DNA of 64,000 nt from Otariodibacter sp. (lineage in GTDB: Bacteria; Pseudomonadota; Gammaproteobacteria; Enterobacterales; Pasteurellaceae). The position numbers and the translations under genes were made by a program. This document shows, piece by piece, positions 32,401 to 43,868 of the stretch. The DNA is taken from assembly GCF_029256985.1 (NCBI RefSeq), contig NZ_JARIDQ010000041.1, positions 1 through 64,000 on the forward strand, given 5' to 3'. Every line of letters begins with the position of its first letter. Position 1 is the first letter of the stretch. The notes beneath the pieces are model-generated. The model did no database searches. It saw only the letters and a program-made list of their open reading frames with translations, and was not told the DNA's origin.

Positions 32401-33449
32401 CTCGTGAAAAATGGTTAGAACAAACTTTAGATAACGAAGCAAAACAAAATCAATTAGAGCAACTTGCTGAACAACATGAAGAGTTACGTAAAGAGTTTGA
32501 ACATAAACTAGAAGTTAAACGTAACAAGATCATCCAAGGCGATGATCTTGCACCGGGTGTATTAAAAGTTGTTAAAGTATATCTTGCAGTGAAACGTCAA
32601 ATCCAGCCGGGTGATAAAATGGCGGGACGTCACGGTAACAAAGGGGTTATCTCAAAAATCAACCCTGTTGAAGATATGCCATACGATGAAAACGGTCAGC
32701 CAGTTGAGATCGTATTGAATCCACTAGGGGTTCCATCTCGTATGAACATCGGTCAGATCTTAGAAACTCACTTAGGCTTAGCAGCTCGTGGTATCGGTGA
32801 TCAAATCAACCAGATGATCAAACAACAACAATCTATCGCTAAATTACGTGAATATATCCAAAAAGCGTATGACTTAGGCCACGGCGCTCAAAGCGTAGAT
32901 TTAAATACATTCTCTGATGAAGAAGTATTACGTTTAGCAGAAAACCTCCGTAAAGGTTTACCACTTGCTACACCTGTATTTGATGGTGCTCACGAAGATG
33001 AAATCAAAGGATTATTAGAATTAGGTGGTTTACCAACTTCTGGTCAAATTACTTTATATGATGGTCGTACAGGTGAAAAATTTGAGCGTCCAGTAACCGT
33101 TGGTTATATGTATATGCTCAAATTGAACCACTTAGTTGATGACAAAATGCACGCACGTTCAACTGGTTCTTATAGTCTTGTTACACAACAACCATTGGGT
33201 GGTAAAGCTCAATTCGGTGGTCAGCGTTTCGGTGAGATGGAGGTATGGGCATTAGAAGCATACGGTGCTGCTTATACTCTACAAGAAATGCTAACTGTGA
33301 AATCTGATGATGTGAACGGTCGTACGAAGATGTATAAAAATATCGTCGATGGTACACACTATATGGAACCGGGTATGCCAGAATCTTTCAACGTTATTAC
33401 GAAAGAAATTCGTGCATTAGGTATCGATATGGAGTTGGATGAAGCATAA
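29421..33449 (+). CDS. rpoB: RNA polymerase beta subunit
   Basis: 1342 aa; [28 protein letters not shown]; full length. Confidence 0.99.
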   Translation: MAYSYSEKKRIRKSFGKRSQVLNVPYLLTIQLDSFDKFIQRDPEGQQGLEAAFRSVFPIVSNNGSTELQYVSYELGEPSFDVRECQIRGTTYAAPLRVKLRLVTFDREAAAGTVKDIKEQSVYMGEIPLMTDNGTFVINGTERVIVSQLHRSPGVFFDSDKGKTHASGKVLYNARIIPYRGSWLDFEFDPKDNLYARIDRRRKLPATIILRALGYTTEEILDLFFDKIHFEVKDNQLLMTLVPERLRGEIAGFDIEANGKVYVESGRRITARHIRALEKDNITQIVVPTEYIVGRVTAKDYIDLETGEIVCPANMEISLEMLANLVKAGYNEIEVLFTNDLDYGPYISETLRVDPTHDRLSALVEIYRMMRPGEPPTKEAAEGLFDNMFFSTDRYDLSAVGRMKFNRSLDIPEGVGTGILSNDDIVGVMKKLIEIRNGRGEVDDIDHLGNRRIRSVGEMAENQFRIGLVRVERAVRERLSLGDLDGVTPQDLINAKPISAAVKEFFGSSQLSQFMDQNNPLSEVTHKRRISALGPGGLTRERAGFEVRDVHATHYGRVCPIETPEGPNIGLINSLSVYARTNDYGFLETPYRKVVDGQVTEEIEYLSAIEEGNYVIAQANSNLDDDFRFTDTYVTCRGEHGESGLYRPEEIHYMDVSTQQVVSVAAALIPFLEHDDANRALMGANMQRQAVPTLRADKPLVGTGIEKAVALDSGVAVVAKRGGTIQYVDASRIVVKVNEDETIAGEAGIDIYNLIKYTRSNQNTCINQLPCVKLGEPVERGEILADGPSTDLGELALGQNIRVAFMPWNGYNFEDSMLVSERVVQEDRFTTIHIQELSCVARDTKLGAEEITADIPNVGESALSKLDESGIVYIGAEVKGGDILVGKVTPKGETQLTPEEKLLRAIFGEKASDVKDSSLRVPNGTSGTIIDVQVFTRDGVEKDKRAKEIEEMQLRDAKKDLVEELEILEAGLFTRVRNLLIEGGVAESTLDNLPREKWLEQTLDNEAKQNQLEQLAEQHEELRKEFEHKLEVKRNKIIQGDDLAPGVLKVVKVYLAVKRQIQPGDKMAGRHGNKGVISKINPVEDMPYDENGQPVEIVLNPLGVPSRMNIGQILETHLGLAARGIGDQINQMIKQQQSIAKLREYIQKAYDLGHGAQSVDLNTFSDEEVLRLAENLRKGLPLATPVFDGAHEDEIKGLLELGGLPTSGQITLYDGRTGEKFERPVTVGYMYMLKLNHLVDDKMHARSTGSYSLVTQQPLGGKAQFGGQRFGEMEVWALEAYGAAYTLQEMLTVKSDDVNGRTKMYKNIVDGTHYMEPGMPESFNVITKEIRALGIDMELDEA

Positions 33450-33482
33450 ATACGTTAAATTCCCTCGGAATTGAAACGTATC

Positions 33483-33528
33483 GCAAGCGGTCAGATTTGC
33501 AAAATATTTTACAAAACTCACCGCTTGC
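33483..33528 (+). terminator. Inverted uptake-sequence pair between rpoB and rpoC (possible attenuator)
   Basis: GCAAGCGGT (33483-33491) / ACCGCTTGC (33520-33528), perfect 9-bp arms. Confidence 0.5.
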
Positions 33529-33596
33529 AAAGCCAGATTTTCTCGTTTAGAGCCACAAGGCTTTAAGCAAACTTTAACCTCACTAGGGGCAAAAAA

Positions 33597-36500
33597 GTGA
33601 AAGACTTAGTTAAGTTTTTAAAAGCACAATCAAAATCAAATGACGATTTCGATGTAATTAAGATTGGTTTAGCATCGCCAGATAAGATCCGTTCGTGGTC
33701 TTTCGGTGAAGTGAAAAAACCAGAAACAATCAACTACCGTACATTCAAACCAGAACGTGATGGTCTTTTCTGTGCCAGAATCTTTGGACCAGTAAAAGAT
33801 TACGAATGTCTTTGCGGTAAATATAAACGCTTAAAACACCGTGGTGTTATTTGTGAAAAATGTGGTGTTGAAGTTACACAAACTAAAGTACGTCGTGAAC
33901 GTATGGGACACATTGAATTAGCTTGTCCAGTGGCACACATTTGGTTCTTAAAATCATTACCATCTCGTATCGGTTTGATTTTAGATATGCCATTACGTGA
34001 TATTGAACGTGTACTTTATTTCGAATCTTATGTTGTTATCGAACCAGGTATGACTGATCTTGAGAAAAATCAGTTATTAACCGAAGAACAATTTATGGAA
34101 GCGGAAGAGCGTTGGGGCGATGAATTTGAAGCAAAAATGGGTGCAGAAGCAATCCAAGTATTGCTCAAAGAATTAGATTTAGATCACCAATGTGAAATGT
34201 TACGTGAAGAATTACAAACAACAAATTCTGAAACTAAACGTAAAAAAATCACAAAACGCTTAAAATTACTTGAAGCATTTATGCAATCTGGTAACAAACC
34301 AGAATGGATGATCTTAACTGTATTACCAGTACTTCCACCAGATCTTCGTCCATTAGTACCACTCGATGGTGGACGTTTTGCGACTTCAGATCTAAATGAT
34401 TTATACCGTCGTGTAATCAACCGTAATAACCGTTTAAAACGTTTATTAGACTTAATTGCACCAGATATTATCGTACGTAACGAAAAACGTATGTTACAAG
34501 AATCTGTGGATGCATTATTAGATAATGGTCGTCGTGGTCGTGCAATTACAGGTTCAAACAAACGTCCATTAAAATCTTTGGCAGATATGATCAAAGGTAA
34601 ACAAGGTCGTTTCCGTCAAAACTTATTAGGTAAACGTGTTGACTATTCAGGTCGTTCTGTAATCACAGTAGGTCCATACTTACGTCTACACCAATGTGGT
34701 TTACCGAAAAAAATGGCATTGGAATTATTCCGTCCATTTATTTATTCAAAATTAGAAAACCGTGGCATTGCATCAACAATCAAAGCTGCGAAGAAAATGG
34801 TTGAGCGTGAAGATCCAATCGTATGGGATATTCTTGCTGAAGTTATTCGTGAACACCCGATTCTTCTTAACCGTGCACCAACACTTCACCGTTTGGGTAT
34901 CCAAGCGTTTGAACCATTGTTGATTGAAGGTAAAGCGATCCAGTTACACCCTCTTGTTTGTGCGGCATTTAACGCGGACTTCGATGGTGACCAAATGGCG
35001 GTTCACGTTCCATTAACTCTTGAAGCTCAGTTAGAAGCTCGTGCGTTGATGATGTCAACCAATAACGTACTTTCACCAGCAAACGGTGATCCAATTATCG
35101 TTCCATCACAAGACGTTGTTTTAGGCTTGTACTATATGACACGTGAAAAAGTGAATGCGAAAGGTGAAGGAATGTATTTCTTAGACCCACGTGAAGCTGA
35201 AAAAGCTTATCGTACTGGCCAAGCAGAATTACACGCTCGTGTTAAAGTGCGTATTACTGAATACACTAAAGATGAAAATGGTGAATTTATTGCATCAACA
35301 CATTTAGTTGATACGACAGTAGGTCGTGCAATTTTATGGATGATCGCACCTAAAGGCATGCCATTTAAATTGTTCAACCAAACGTTAGGTAAAAAAGCAA
35401 TTTCAAAATTAATCAATGAAAGCTACCGTCGTTTAGGTTTGAAAGAATCAGTTATGTTTGCTGACCAAATTATGTATACCGGTTTTGCATACGCAGCACG
35501 TTCAGGTTCTTCTGTTGGTATTGATGATATGGTTATTCCAGATCAAAAATACAGTATCATTTCAGCAGCAGAAGCTGAAGTAGCAGAAATCCAAGAGCAA
35601 TTTAACTCAGGCCTTGTAACTGCGGGTGAGCGTTATAATAAAGTGATCGATATTTGGGCTGCGGCGAATGAGCGTGTTGCTAAAGCGATGATGGAAAACC
35701 TTTCACAAGAAGAAGTAATCAACCGTGAAGGTAACCCAGAAAAACAAGCATCATTCAACAGTATCTTTATGATGGCAGACTCTGGAGCGCGTGGTTCTGC
35801 AGCACAGATTCGTCAGTTAGCAGGTATGCGTGGATTGATGGCACGTCCAGATGGCTCAATCATCGAAACACCAATTACTGCGAACTTCCGTGAAGGTCTA
35901 AACGTTCTTCAGTACTTTATTTCAACCCACGGTGCACGTAAAGGTTTGGCAGATACAGCGTTAAAAACAGCGAACTCAGGTTACTTAACTCGTCGTTTAG
36001 TTGATGTGGCACAAGACTTAGTTATCGTTGAAGATGACTGTGGTACACATGAAGGTATCGTAATGACAGCCCTTATTGAAGGTGGGGATGTTAAAGAAGC
36101 ATTACGTGATCGTGTGTTAGGTCGTGTGGTGGCAGAAGATGTGTTAAAACCAGGCACAGAAGAAGTCTTAATTCCACGTAACACACTGATTGATGAAAAA
36201 TGGTGTGACATCATTGATGCAGAATCAGTTGACCAAATCAAAGTTCGTTCAGTTGTAACTTGTAACACAGACTTTGGTGTGTGTGCGAAATGTTACGGAC
36301 GTGACCTTGCTCGTGGACACTTAATCAACCAAGGTGAAGCAGTTGGGGTTATCGCAGCACAATCTATCGGGGAACCAGGTACACAGTTAACCATGCGTAC
36401 GTTCCATATCGGTGGTGCGGCATCTGCGGCAGCCAAAGAATCAAGCGTACAAGTTAAAAATACGGGTACATTAAAACTTGCTAATGCGAAATCAGTTACC

Positions 36501-37862
36501 AATAAAGACGGTAAGATCGTATTAACTTCACGTAATACTGAATTAACTATCATTGATGCATTCGGTCGTACCAAAGAAAACTATAAAGTACCTTACGGTG
36601 CGGTATTATCGAAAGGCGACGGCGAAGAAGTGACTGCTGGTGAAGTGGTAGCTAACTGGGATCCGCATACAATGCCTATCGTTTCTGAAGTGAGTGGTTT
36701 CATTCAATTCAGTGATGTTGTTGATGGTTTAACTGTAACTCGTCAAACTGATGATCTTACTGGTTTATCATCAATCGTAGTACAAGATGTCGGTGAACGT
36801 TCAACAGCAGGTAAAGATTTACGTCCAGCATTAAAATTAGTGGATGAAAAAGGTAATGACATTTTAATCAATGACACACCAGTACAATACTTCCTACCAG
36901 GTAAAGCAATCGTAACATTAAGCGATGGTGCAGAAATCGGTATTGGGGAAGCATTAGCACGTATTCCACAAGAATCAACAGCAACTAAAGATATTACCGG
37001 GGGTCTTCCTCGTGTTGCTGACTTATTTGAAGCTCGTAAACCGAAAGAGCCAGCAATTCTTGCAGAAATTTCAGGTATCGTTTCATTTGGTAAAGAAACC
37101 AAAGGAAAACGTCGCTTGTTAATTACTCCAGAAGGAGGTGAAGCATACGAAGAAATGATTCCAAAATGGCGTCAACTCAATGTATTTGAAGGCGAAAAGG
37201 TTCAACGTGGTGATATTATTTCAGATGGTGCAGAAACACCTCATGATATCTTACGTTTACGTGGCGTACACGCAGTAACAGATTACATCGTTAATGAAGT
37301 ACAAGAAGTTTACCGCTTACAAGGGGTAAAAATTAACGATAAACATATCGAAGTTATCGTACGTCAAATGTTACGTAAAGCGATCATTACTCAAGCTTAC
37401 GATTCTGAATTCTTAGAAGGTGAACAAGTTGAAGTGGCTCGCGTGAAGATTGTGAACCGCCAACGTGAAGCTGAAGGTAAACCGTTAGTTGAATTTGAAC
37501 GTGAATTGCTCGGTATCACTAAAGCATCACTTGCAACAGAATCATTTATTTCTGCAGCATCGTTCCAAGAAACAACTCGCGTATTAACCGAAGCTGCGGT
37601 AGCAGGTAAACGTGATGAGTTACGTGGATTGAAAGAAAATGTAATCGTAGGTCGTTTAATCCCTGCGGGTACAGGTTTTGCTTACCATCAAAATCGTAAC
37701 AAGAAACGTGTGGCTCCTGAAGTAGTTGAAGCACCAGTAGATCCAGTATCTGCATTTGCAACTGCTGAAGAAATCGAAGCGGAAACACAAAATCTTGTTG
37801 CTGATGAAGCAACTCAAAGCTTAGCTGCATTATTAAATGCCGGCTTAGATGCTGATGAGTAA
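33597..37862 (+). CDS. rpoC: RNA polymerase beta prime subunit (GTG start)
   Basis: 1421 aa; [15 protein letters not shown] catalytic motif. Confidence 0.99.
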   Translation: MKDLVKFLKAQSKSNDDFDVIKIGLASPDKIRSWSFGEVKKPETINYRTFKPERDGLFCARIFGPVKDYECLCGKYKRLKHRGVICEKCGVEVTQTKVRRERMGHIELACPVAHIWFLKSLPSRIGLILDMPLRDIERVLYFESYVVIEPGMTDLEKNQLLTEEQFMEAEERWGDEFEAKMGAEAIQVLLKELDLDHQCEMLREELQTTNSETKRKKITKRLKLLEAFMQSGNKPEWMILTVLPVLPPDLRPLVPLDGGRFATSDLNDLYRRVINRNNRLKRLLDLIAPDIIVRNEKRMLQESVDALLDNGRRGRAITGSNKRPLKSLADMIKGKQGRFRQNLLGKRVDYSGRSVITVGPYLRLHQCGLPKKMALELFRPFIYSKLENRGIASTIKAAKKMVEREDPIVWDILAEVIREHPILLNRAPTLHRLGIQAFEPLLIEGKAIQLHPLVCAAFNADFDGDQMAVHVPLTLEAQLEARALMMSTNNVLSPANGDPIIVPSQDVVLGLYYMTREKVNAKGEGMYFLDPREAEKAYRTGQAELHARVKVRITEYTKDENGEFIASTHLVDTTVGRAILWMIAPKGMPFKLFNQTLGKKAISKLINESYRRLGLKESVMFADQIMYTGFAYAARSGSSVGIDDMVIPDQKYSIISAAEAEVAEIQEQFNSGLVTAGERYNKVIDIWAAANERVAKAMMENLSQEEVINREGNPEKQASFNSIFMMADSGARGSAAQIRQLAGMRGLMARPDGSIIETPITANFREGLNVLQYFISTHGARKGLADTALKTANSGYLTRRLVDVAQDLVIVEDDCGTHEGIVMTALIEGGDVKEALRDRVLGRVVAEDVLKPGTEEVLIPRNTLIDEKWCDIIDAESVDQIKVRSVVTCNTDFGVCAKCYGRDLARGHLINQGEAVGVIAAQSIGEPGTQLTMRTFHIGGAASAAAKESSVQVKNTGTLKLANAKSVTNKDGKIVLTSRNTELTIIDAFGRTKENYKVPYGAVLSKGDGEEVTAGEVVANWDPHTMPIVSEVSGFIQFSDVVDGLTVTRQTDDLTGLSSIVVQDVGERSTAGKDLRPALKLVDEKGNDILINDTPVQYFLPGKAIVTLSDGAEIGIGEALARIPQESTATKDITGGLPRVADLFEARKPKEPAILAEISGIVSFGKETKGKRRLLITPEGGEAYEEMIPKWRQLNVFEGEKVQRGDIISDGAETPHDILRLRGVHAVTDYIVNEVQEVYRLQGVKINDKHIEVIVRQMLRKAIITQAYDSEFLEGEQVEVARVKIVNRQREAEGKPLVEFERELLGITKASLATESFISAASFQETTRVLTEAAVAGKRDELRGLKENVIVGRLIPAGTGFAYHQNRNKKRVAPEVVEAPVDPVSAFATAEEIEAETQNLVADEATQSLAALLNAGLDADE

Positions 37863-37893
37863 TGAATAATTTCTGATATAGAAATTAGATGAT

Positions 37894-37920
37894 AAAAATG
37901 GGGCTTATGCCCCATTTTTT
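37894..37920 (+). terminator. rpoC terminator
   Basis: AAAAATGGGGC / GCCCCATTTTTT. Confidence 0.9.
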
Positions 37921-37947
37921 ATTTATAGGCTGTAATAAATTAAAAAA

Positions 37948-39393
37948 CTACCCTCTTCCACCCACGGTAATTTTATCAAGTTTTACTGTAGGTTGTCCTA
38001 CTCCAACTGGTACACTTTGTCCTTCTTTTCCACAAGTTCCAATACCGAGATCAAGTTCCATTTTTTTACCAACCATAGAGACTTGTTGCATTGCTTCAAT
38101 ACCACTACCGATTAATGTTGCACCTGTTACTGGCTTGGTTATTTTGCCTTTTTCAATCAAATAGGCTTCTGCTGTTGAGAAAACGAATTTACCAGAAGTA
38201 ATATCAACTTGTCCTCCACTAAAATGTGGTGCATATAAGCCAAAATCTACTGACTCAATCATTGCCTCAAATTCATCATTACCTTCTTGTAAGTAAGTAT
38301 TTGTCATTCTTGGCATTGGTAAGTGCGCATAAGATTCTCGACGTCCATTCCCTGTTGGAGCAACCCCCATTAAACGTGCATTGAGCTTGTCTTGCATATA
38401 GCCTTTCAAAATACCATTTTCAATTAAGGTATTTTTTTGAGAAGCCACACCTTCATCGTCCACAGTAATAGAACCACGTAAATTAGCTAAAGTGCCATCA
38501 TCAACAATAGTACAAAGTGGAGAAGTGACTTGTTGCCCAATTTTACCTGTAAACAGTGAAGATTCTTTACGATTGAAATCACCCTCTAAACCGTGACCAA
38601 CGGCTTCGTGCAGTAAAATTCCTGGCCATCCTGCACCAAGCACAATCGGCATTGTGCCTGCAGGCGCAGCCACTGCTCCTAAATTAACAAGGGCTTGGCG
38701 TACGGCTTCTTTTGCTAAATGTATTGCTCGACTATCGCCTGAGATGTGAGGTGCTAAAAACCAATCTAAACCAAATCGACCACCCGCTCCCGCACTACCA
38801 CGTTCACGTTTTCCATCTTTTTCTACTAATACAGAAATAGATAAACGAACTAACGGGCGAATATCCGCCGCTAAAGTACCATCGGTCGCACTCACTAAAA
38901 TTTCTTCGTAGATTGCTGATAAATTAGCATTAACTTGAATCACTCGTGGATCTTCCGCTCTCGCCACTTTATCGACCAAATGAAGTAACTCAACTTTTTG
39001 TTCACGGCTTAAAGTATCTAGTGGATTAACTGATGCATAACGTTGAATTGCTTTCGTTTCGACAAAAGGATGAATAGCTAATTTACCAGAATCTTGGGTA
39101 ATACTACGGGCTGCTATTGCACATTGCTCCAGTTGAGCAAGTGAAATCTGATCCGCATAAGCAAAACCTGTCTTTTCGCCTGAAACTGCACGAACACCCA
39201 CTCCACGATCGATATAAAATCCACCTTCTTTGATAATGCTATCTTCTAACGACCAACTTTCATCTTGGCTGAATTGAAAATAAAGATCAGCATAATCAAT
39301 ATTACGCATTGAAAAATGATCAAGAGTATTGGATAAATCCGATAATTGTAATCCACTTGGTAAAAGTAAACTACTTGAAACTTTATTTAACAT
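37948..39393 (-). CDS. tldD: Metalloprotease TldD
   Basis: [15 protein letters not shown] motif; probable start [10 protein letters not shown] at 39393 (track extension runs through uptake sequences). Confidence 0.95.
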   Translation of the reverse strand: MLNKVSSSLLLPSGLQLSDLSNTLDHFSMRNIDYADLYFQFSQDESWSLEDSIIKEGGFYIDRGVGVRAVSGEKTGFAYADQISLAQLEQCAIAARSITQDSGKLAIHPFVETKAIQRYASVNPLDTLSREQKVELLHLVDKVARAEDPRVIQVNANLSAIYEEILVSATDGTLAADIRPLVRLSISVLVEKDGKRERGSAGAGGRFGLDWFLAPHISGDSRAIHLAKEAVRQALVNLGAVAAPAGTMPIVLGAGWPGILLHEAVGHGLEGDFNRKESSLFTGKIGQQVTSPLCTIVDDGTLANLRGSITVDDEGVASQKNTLIENGILKGYMQDKLNARLMGVAPTGNGRRESYAHLPMPRMTNTYLQEGNDEFEAMIESVDFGLYAPHFSGGQVDITSGKFVFSTAEAYLIEKGKITKPVTGATLIGSGIEAMQQVSMVGKKMELDLGIGTCGKEGQSVPVGVGQPTVKLDKITVGGRG

Positions 39394-39435
39394 ATTGATT
39401 CTCTTAAAAATAAAACTGCTCAAAAGAGCAGTTAC

Positions 39436-39490
39436 AAGCGGTAAGATGACTCTCTTTTTTTGCAAAAAATTAGGATAAACTCACCGCTTA
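39436..39490. repeat. Inverted pair of uptake sequences between lysA and tldD
   Basis: ACAAGCGGTAAG (from 39434) and CTCACCGCTTA (39480-39490). Confidence 0.65.
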
Positions 39491-39510
39491 CGATATAAAT
39501 ATAATTTTGA

Positions 39511-40767
39511 TTACGATTTGGGTAATAGTCGTTCTAATCGCCATAAATCAGAAAAATCAGCACGTACTTTAATTAAATGTACTTGGTTTCCATCCACTAA
39601 AATTTCCACTGCTTGTGGGCGAGAATTATAGGTGGAGGACATTGTCGACCCATAAGCACCCGCAGAACGTACTGCGATTAAATCGCCTTGGGCAATAGCT
39701 AATTGGCGTTGCTTACCTAAAAAATCAGAGGTTTCGCAAATAGGGCCAACTACATCATAGATATTTTCTTCCCTTACAAGCGCTCGGTTTACTTCGATAA
39801 TTTGCATATAAGCTTCGTATAAAGCAGGACGAATCATATCGTTCATCCCTGTATCGACTATGGCAAAATTACGATCTTCATTTTGTTTTAAGTATTCAAC
39901 TTTAGTGACCAAAATGCCAGCATTAGCGGTAATGGCTCGACCTGGTTCTAAAATAATTTCGAGTTGTGGATAATCCTTAAATTTATTTAGTAATGCTGAA
40001 ACATACTCGCTTGGATGAGGTGGTTGCTCTGTATGATAAGGCACACCTAATCCGCCACCTAAATCTAGGTGATGCAAAGTAATTCCATCTTGTTGCAGCT
40101 GCTCCATTAAGACTAATAGGCGATCTGTCGCATCCAAAAATGGTTGTAATTCGGTTAGCTGAGAACCTATGTGGCAATCCATTCCAACAATTTGAATGTG
40201 TGGTAACAGTTTTGCAAGCTGATAAACTTCTCTCGCTTGATTCACACTAATTCCGAATTTATTTTCTTTTAATCCCGTTGAGATATAAGGGTGAGTTTTA
40301 GCATCTACATCAGGGTTCACTCGCAATGAAATCGGGGCAGTTTTGCCAAGTTTTTCTGCAACTTGATTAATCTGTTCTAATTCAGGAATTGATTCCACAT
40401 TAAAGCAACGAATGCCCACCTCTAAAGCCCGTTCAATTTCTGTATAAGATTTTGCAACACCAGAAAATACGATTTTACTTGGTTGGCCACCTGCTACTAA
40501 CACTCGCTCAAGTTCGCCTTGTGAAACAATATCAAAGCCAGAACCTAATTGAGCCATTAGATTTAAAATAGCGATATTCGAATTCGATTTGACCGCAAAG
40601 CAAATTAAATGAGGATGATCTCCAAAAGCCTTATCAAAGGCATGCCAATGACGTTCTAATGTTGCTTTAGAATAGATATAAGCAGGGGTTCCAAATTCAG
40701 ATACGATATCCTCTACAGGCACACCCTCGACTAATAATTGCTGATTTGTATAATTAAAATAATCCAT
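39511..40767 (-). CDS. lysA: Diaminopimelate decarboxylase
   Basis: FAVKSNSN PLP-lysine site, GGGLGVPY, EPGRAITANAG. Confidence 0.97.
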   Translation of the reverse strand: MDYFNYTNQQLLVEGVPVEDIVSEFGTPAYIYSKATLERHWHAFDKAFGDHPHLICFAVKSNSNIAILNLMAQLGSGFDIVSQGELERVLVAGGQPSKIVFSGVAKSYTEIERALEVGIRCFNVESIPELEQINQVAEKLGKTAPISLRVNPDVDAKTHPYISTGLKENKFGISVNQAREVYQLAKLLPHIQIVGMDCHIGSQLTELQPFLDATDRLLVLMEQLQQDGITLHHLDLGGGLGVPYHTEQPPHPSEYVSALLNKFKDYPQLEIILEPGRAITANAGILVTKVEYLKQNEDRNFAIVDTGMNDMIRPALYEAYMQIIEVNRALVREENIYDVVGPICETSDFLGKQRQLAIAQGDLIAVRSAGAYGSTMSSTYNSRPQAVEILVDGNQVHLIKVRADFSDLWRLERLLPKS

Positions 40768-40812
40768 AATTAATCCGAGAGAAAATGCAAAAGATTAAAA
40801 AAATCTAACCGC

Positions 40813-40929
40813 TTATTGCGATTCATTTTGAGTTTCTGATGGTTGTTCTGGGAAATAAAGCGGACCTTTTACACCACAAGCAGTGAGCATAAAACTAGTT
40901 AAAATAGCCACTAAGAAAAATTTTTTCAT
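40813..40929 (-). CDS. lptM: LPS translocon maturation lipoprotein LptM (YifL), 38 aa; absent from the ORF track
   Basis: Own translation: MKKFFLVAILTSFMLTACGVKGPLYFPEQPSETQNESQ, lipobox LTAC followed by GVKGPLYFP; directly upstream of lysA. Confidence 0.9.
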   Translation of the reverse strand: MKKFFLVAILTSFMLTACGVKGPLYFPEQPSETQNESQ

Positions 40930-41026
40930 ATTATCTCCAGTTTACTTTTTTAGTGATTGTACAGAAGAAGATTAGAGTGAGCAAAAGAAAAGTTATATAA
41001 AAGCATACTAGATAGAATGAGAATTC

Positions 41027-41209
41027 TTATTCATCTTCTTTTTGTTTAAATTGTTGCATCAAATAACGAATCTGAGCATTATTTTTCTTGAATGATCGGC
41101 AATAAGGGCAAAATAAAGTATGAATAGTGATTGCATATCGCTGTCTCAATACCAATTTTTGTTCATTACTTAATGAAACTAATTGAGTAATTTCTTTACA
41201 TTTTTTCAT
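41027..41209 (-). CDS. Small zinc-finger anti-sigma-like protein
   Basis: 60 aa with HTLFCPYC (HxxxCxxC ZAS-type motif); start overlaps the ECF sigma stop (TAATG). Confidence 0.65.
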   Translation of the reverse strand: MKKCKEITQLVSLSNEQKLVLRQRYAITIHTLFCPYCRSFKKNNAQIRYLMQQFKQKEDE

Positions 41210-41793
41210 TATTTTCCCTCAAACCAATTTTTTGATAAGCACGATTGTAATTGTAATCTTGCTCGATAAAGAATTACATGTAGATTAGATGTAGAAATGT
41301 CACATTCTTGACAAATTTCTTTACTATCCATCTCTAAGTATTCTCTCATCATAAAAATTCGTCCTTGATGAGTCGGTAATACCATTAGACAAGTTTCAAA
41401 CACAGTCCAAAATTGTTTTTTATAGACACTACTTTGAATATTTTTCCATTCGTTTGGTTCATGATAACTTAGATTCCAATGATCTTTTTCATCAAAAAAA
41501 GCATTTGTATCATCATCTTGATCTATATCTGATACGGTTATTGTACGACTTTTATAACGGATCAAATCAATAATTTTATTTTTCAAAATAGTAAAAATCC
41601 ATGTCTTAAACGCTGCACCTCCTTTAAAACTATTGATATTTTTATAAGCACTTAAAAATGCCTCTTGTACAACATCTTCAGCAAGATCAACATCTTTAAG
41701 TTGTAAAATAGCAAACTTAAGCATTTGGCTTCGAATATCTTCCAATTTTTCTGCCGAAATATTACTCAAACTATTTGTGTTTTCTGTTTGCAT
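41209..41793 (-). CDS. ECF-family RNA polymerase sigma factor
   Basis: Region 2 (DLAEDVVQEAFLSAYKNINSFKGGAAFKTWIFTILKNKIID) and region 4 (RIFMMREYLEMDSKEICQECDISTSNLHVILYRARLQL). Confidence 0.93.
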   Translation of the reverse strand: MQTENTNSLSNISAEKLEDIRSQMLKFAILQLKDVDLAEDVVQEAFLSAYKNINSFKGGAAFKTWIFTILKNKIIDLIRYKSRTITVSDIDQDDDTNAFFDEKDHWNLSYHEPNEWKNIQSSVYKKQFWTVFETCLMVLPTHQGRIFMMREYLEMDSKEICQECDISTSNLHVILYRARLQLQSCLSKNWFEGK

Positions 41794-41822
41794 ATATAAC
41801 TTGTCTTTTTTTAAAAAAAATC

Positions 41823-41850
41823 TGTAAGATTTTTTATATTTGGCCGTCTA
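41823..41850 (+). promoter_or_regulatory. Candidate ECF-type promoter for msrPQ
   Basis: TGTAAG (41823-41828), N16, CGTCTA (41845-41850), 36 nt before the msrP ATG. Confidence 0.5.
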
Positions 41851-41886
41851 ATGTAATGATAATACCCTAAAAAAAGGATAAGAACG

Positions 41887-42840
41887 ATGAGAAAATTAAC
41901 TGAAAATGATGTAACACCTGAAAATATTTTTTACCAAAGACGTAAAATTATTACAGCTCTAGGATTAGGTGCCGTATCGCTTGCTTTCCCCAAAACAACC
42001 TTTGCCACAGAAGAAAAAGTATTAGCAAATCTTAATTTTAAAAAAGATAAATCAAGTGATCTTATCCTAACTCCAGAAAATAAAGTTACTGGCTATAATA
42101 ATTTCTATGAATTTGGGGTAGAAAAAGGATCGCCTGCACAATACGCAAAAGATTTTAAGGTCGATCCTTGGCAATTAGAAATAGGAGGAGAAGTTGAAAA
42201 TCCATTTACTTTAGATTATGACCAACTTTTTACCCAATTCCCCCTTGAAGAAAGAATATATCGTTTCCGTTGTGTTGAAGCTTGGGCGATGGTTATTCCA
42301 TGGATTGGTTTCGAACTCAATAAATTAATCGCTAAAGCAAAGCCTACTAGCCGTGCAAAATATGTGGTATTTCATACCTTACACGATCCGGAACAAATGC
42401 CGGGACAGAAAAATCATTTCTTTGGTGGAGGAATTGAATACCCTTACGTTGAAGGGCTTACTATCGCAGAGGCAATGAATCCATTAACGCTTATGTCCGT
42501 AGGGCTTTATGGTAAAGCATTACCGCCACAAAATGGCGCCCCAATTCGACTTGTTGTACCGTGGAAATATGGATTTAAAAGTATTAAATCTATTGTAAAA
42601 ATTACTTTATCAGAAACTCGACCTCGTACTACTTGGGAAAAACTCGCTCCTCAAGAATATGGTTTTTATGCCAATGTGAATCCTAATGTCGATCATCCTC
42701 GTTGGTCACAAGCATCAGAACGAGTTATTGGTGCAGGTGGATTATTAAGTGTAAAACGTCAGCCGACTTTAATGTTTAATGGCTATGAACAAGAAGTTGC
42801 TCACCTTTATAAAGATTTAGATTTGAAGGTAAATTATTAA
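41887..42840 (+). CDS. msrP: Protein-methionine-sulfoxide reductase, molybdopterin catalytic subunit
   Basis: Tat motif [28 protein letters not shown]; followed by MsrQ. Confidence 0.95.
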   Translation: MRKLTENDVTPENIFYQRRKIITALGLGAVSLAFPKTTFATEEKVLANLNFKKDKSSDLILTPENKVTGYNNFYEFGVEKGSPAQYAKDFKVDPWQLEIGGEVENPFTLDYDQLFTQFPLEERIYRFRCVEAWAMVIPWIGFELNKLIAKAKPTSRAKYVVFHTLHDPEQMPGQKNHFFGGGIEYPYVEGLTIAEAMNPLTLMSVGLYGKALPPQNGAPIRLVVPWKYGFKSIKSIVKITLSETRPRTTWEKLAPQEYGFYANVNPNVDHPRWSQASERVIGAGGLLSVKRQPTLMFNGYEQEVAHLYKDLDLKVNY

Positions 42841-43436
42841 TGCTGACGAAACTAAGAATATTCATCCATTTGGGTTGTATATTGCCTTTAATATGGCTCA
42901 TTAGCGTATTATGGATAGGAGATGAAACTACCTTTGGCGCAGATCCCATAAAAGAAATAGAACATTTTTTAGGTTATACCGCCATTATTATTTTTTGTAT
43001 TATGTTCCTCTTGGGGATCATACTACAAATTCTTAAAAAGAATCAGTATCAAATTTTACGAAGACCTTTAGGTCTATGGGCTTTTGCTTGGGCAGTATTG
43101 CATGTCGCCAGTTATTTATTTTTAGAACTAGGATTGGATATATCACTATTTTTTAGTGAAGTAATTAGTCGTCCTTATTTAATATTGGGTACAATCGCGT
43201 TTGCTATTCTATTTATTATGTCAGTAACTTCTTTACCTTATATTAAAAAATTACTAGCTCAATATTGGTTTAAAGTTCATCAACTTGCATATATAGCTAT
43301 TGGTGCTGCAGGTATTCATTACTATTTATCTGTTAAGGGAGTAACTTTAGCCCCAATCTTAATTGGTATAACAATTGCATTTATTGTTTTATGGAAATAT
43401 TTTGGTAATAAAATAATTTACTATAATAAAAAATAA
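42840..43436 (+). CDS. msrQ: Protein-methionine-sulfoxide reductase haem-binding membrane subunit
   Basis: Ferric-reductase-like membrane protein; TAATG overlap with msrP. Confidence 0.93.
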   Translation: MLTKLRIFIHLGCILPLIWLISVLWIGDETTFGADPIKEIEHFLGYTAIIIFCIMFLLGIILQILKKNQYQILRRPLGLWAFAWAVLHVASYLFLELGLDISLFFSEVISRPYLILGTIAFAILFIMSVTSLPYIKKLLAQYWFKVHQLAYIAIGAAGIHYYLSVKGVTLAPILIGITIAFIVLWKYFGNKIIYYNKK

Positions 43437-43458
43437 TTATTTTTAGCTATAAATTAAG

Positions 43459-43484
43459 AAAGGCTTGGAAAATTCCAAGCCTTT
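43459..43484. terminator. Bidirectional terminator between msrQ and rplS
   Basis: AAAGGCTTGGAA / TTCCAAGCCTTT between convergent genes. Confidence 0.8.
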
Positions 43485-43505
43485 AACATATTACCTAAAT
43501 GCAAA

Positions 43506-43856
43506 TTAATTGCCGAGACGCTCTTTAATACGTGCAGATTTACCTGAACGCTCACGTAAGTAGTAAAGTTTAGCTTTACGTACCGCACCTTTACGTTTAA
43601 CAGCAATACTGTCAATAACAGGTGAGTGAGTTTGGAATACACGCTCAACGCCTACGCCGTTTGAAACTTTACGTAAGGTAAATGCTGAGTGCAAGCCACG
43701 GTTACGAATTGCAATAACCACGCCTTCGAACGCTTGCAAACGTCTTTTACTACCTTCTACTACCCATACCTTAACTTCTAATGTGTCACCTGGACGGAAA
43801 CTTGGTATGTTCTGTTTTAACTGTTCTTGTTCAAGTTGTTTGATGATATTACTCAT
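43506..43856 (-). CDS. rplS: 50S ribosomal protein L19
   Basis: [30 protein letters not shown]. Confidence 0.97.
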   Translation of the reverse strand: MSNIIKQLEQEQLKQNIPSFRPGDTLEVKVWVVEGSKRRLQAFEGVVIAIRNRGLHSAFTLRKVSNGVGVERVFQTHSPVIDSIAVKRKGAVRKAKLYYLRERSGKSARIKERLGN

Positions 43857-43868
43857 TTTAAAAACCTT

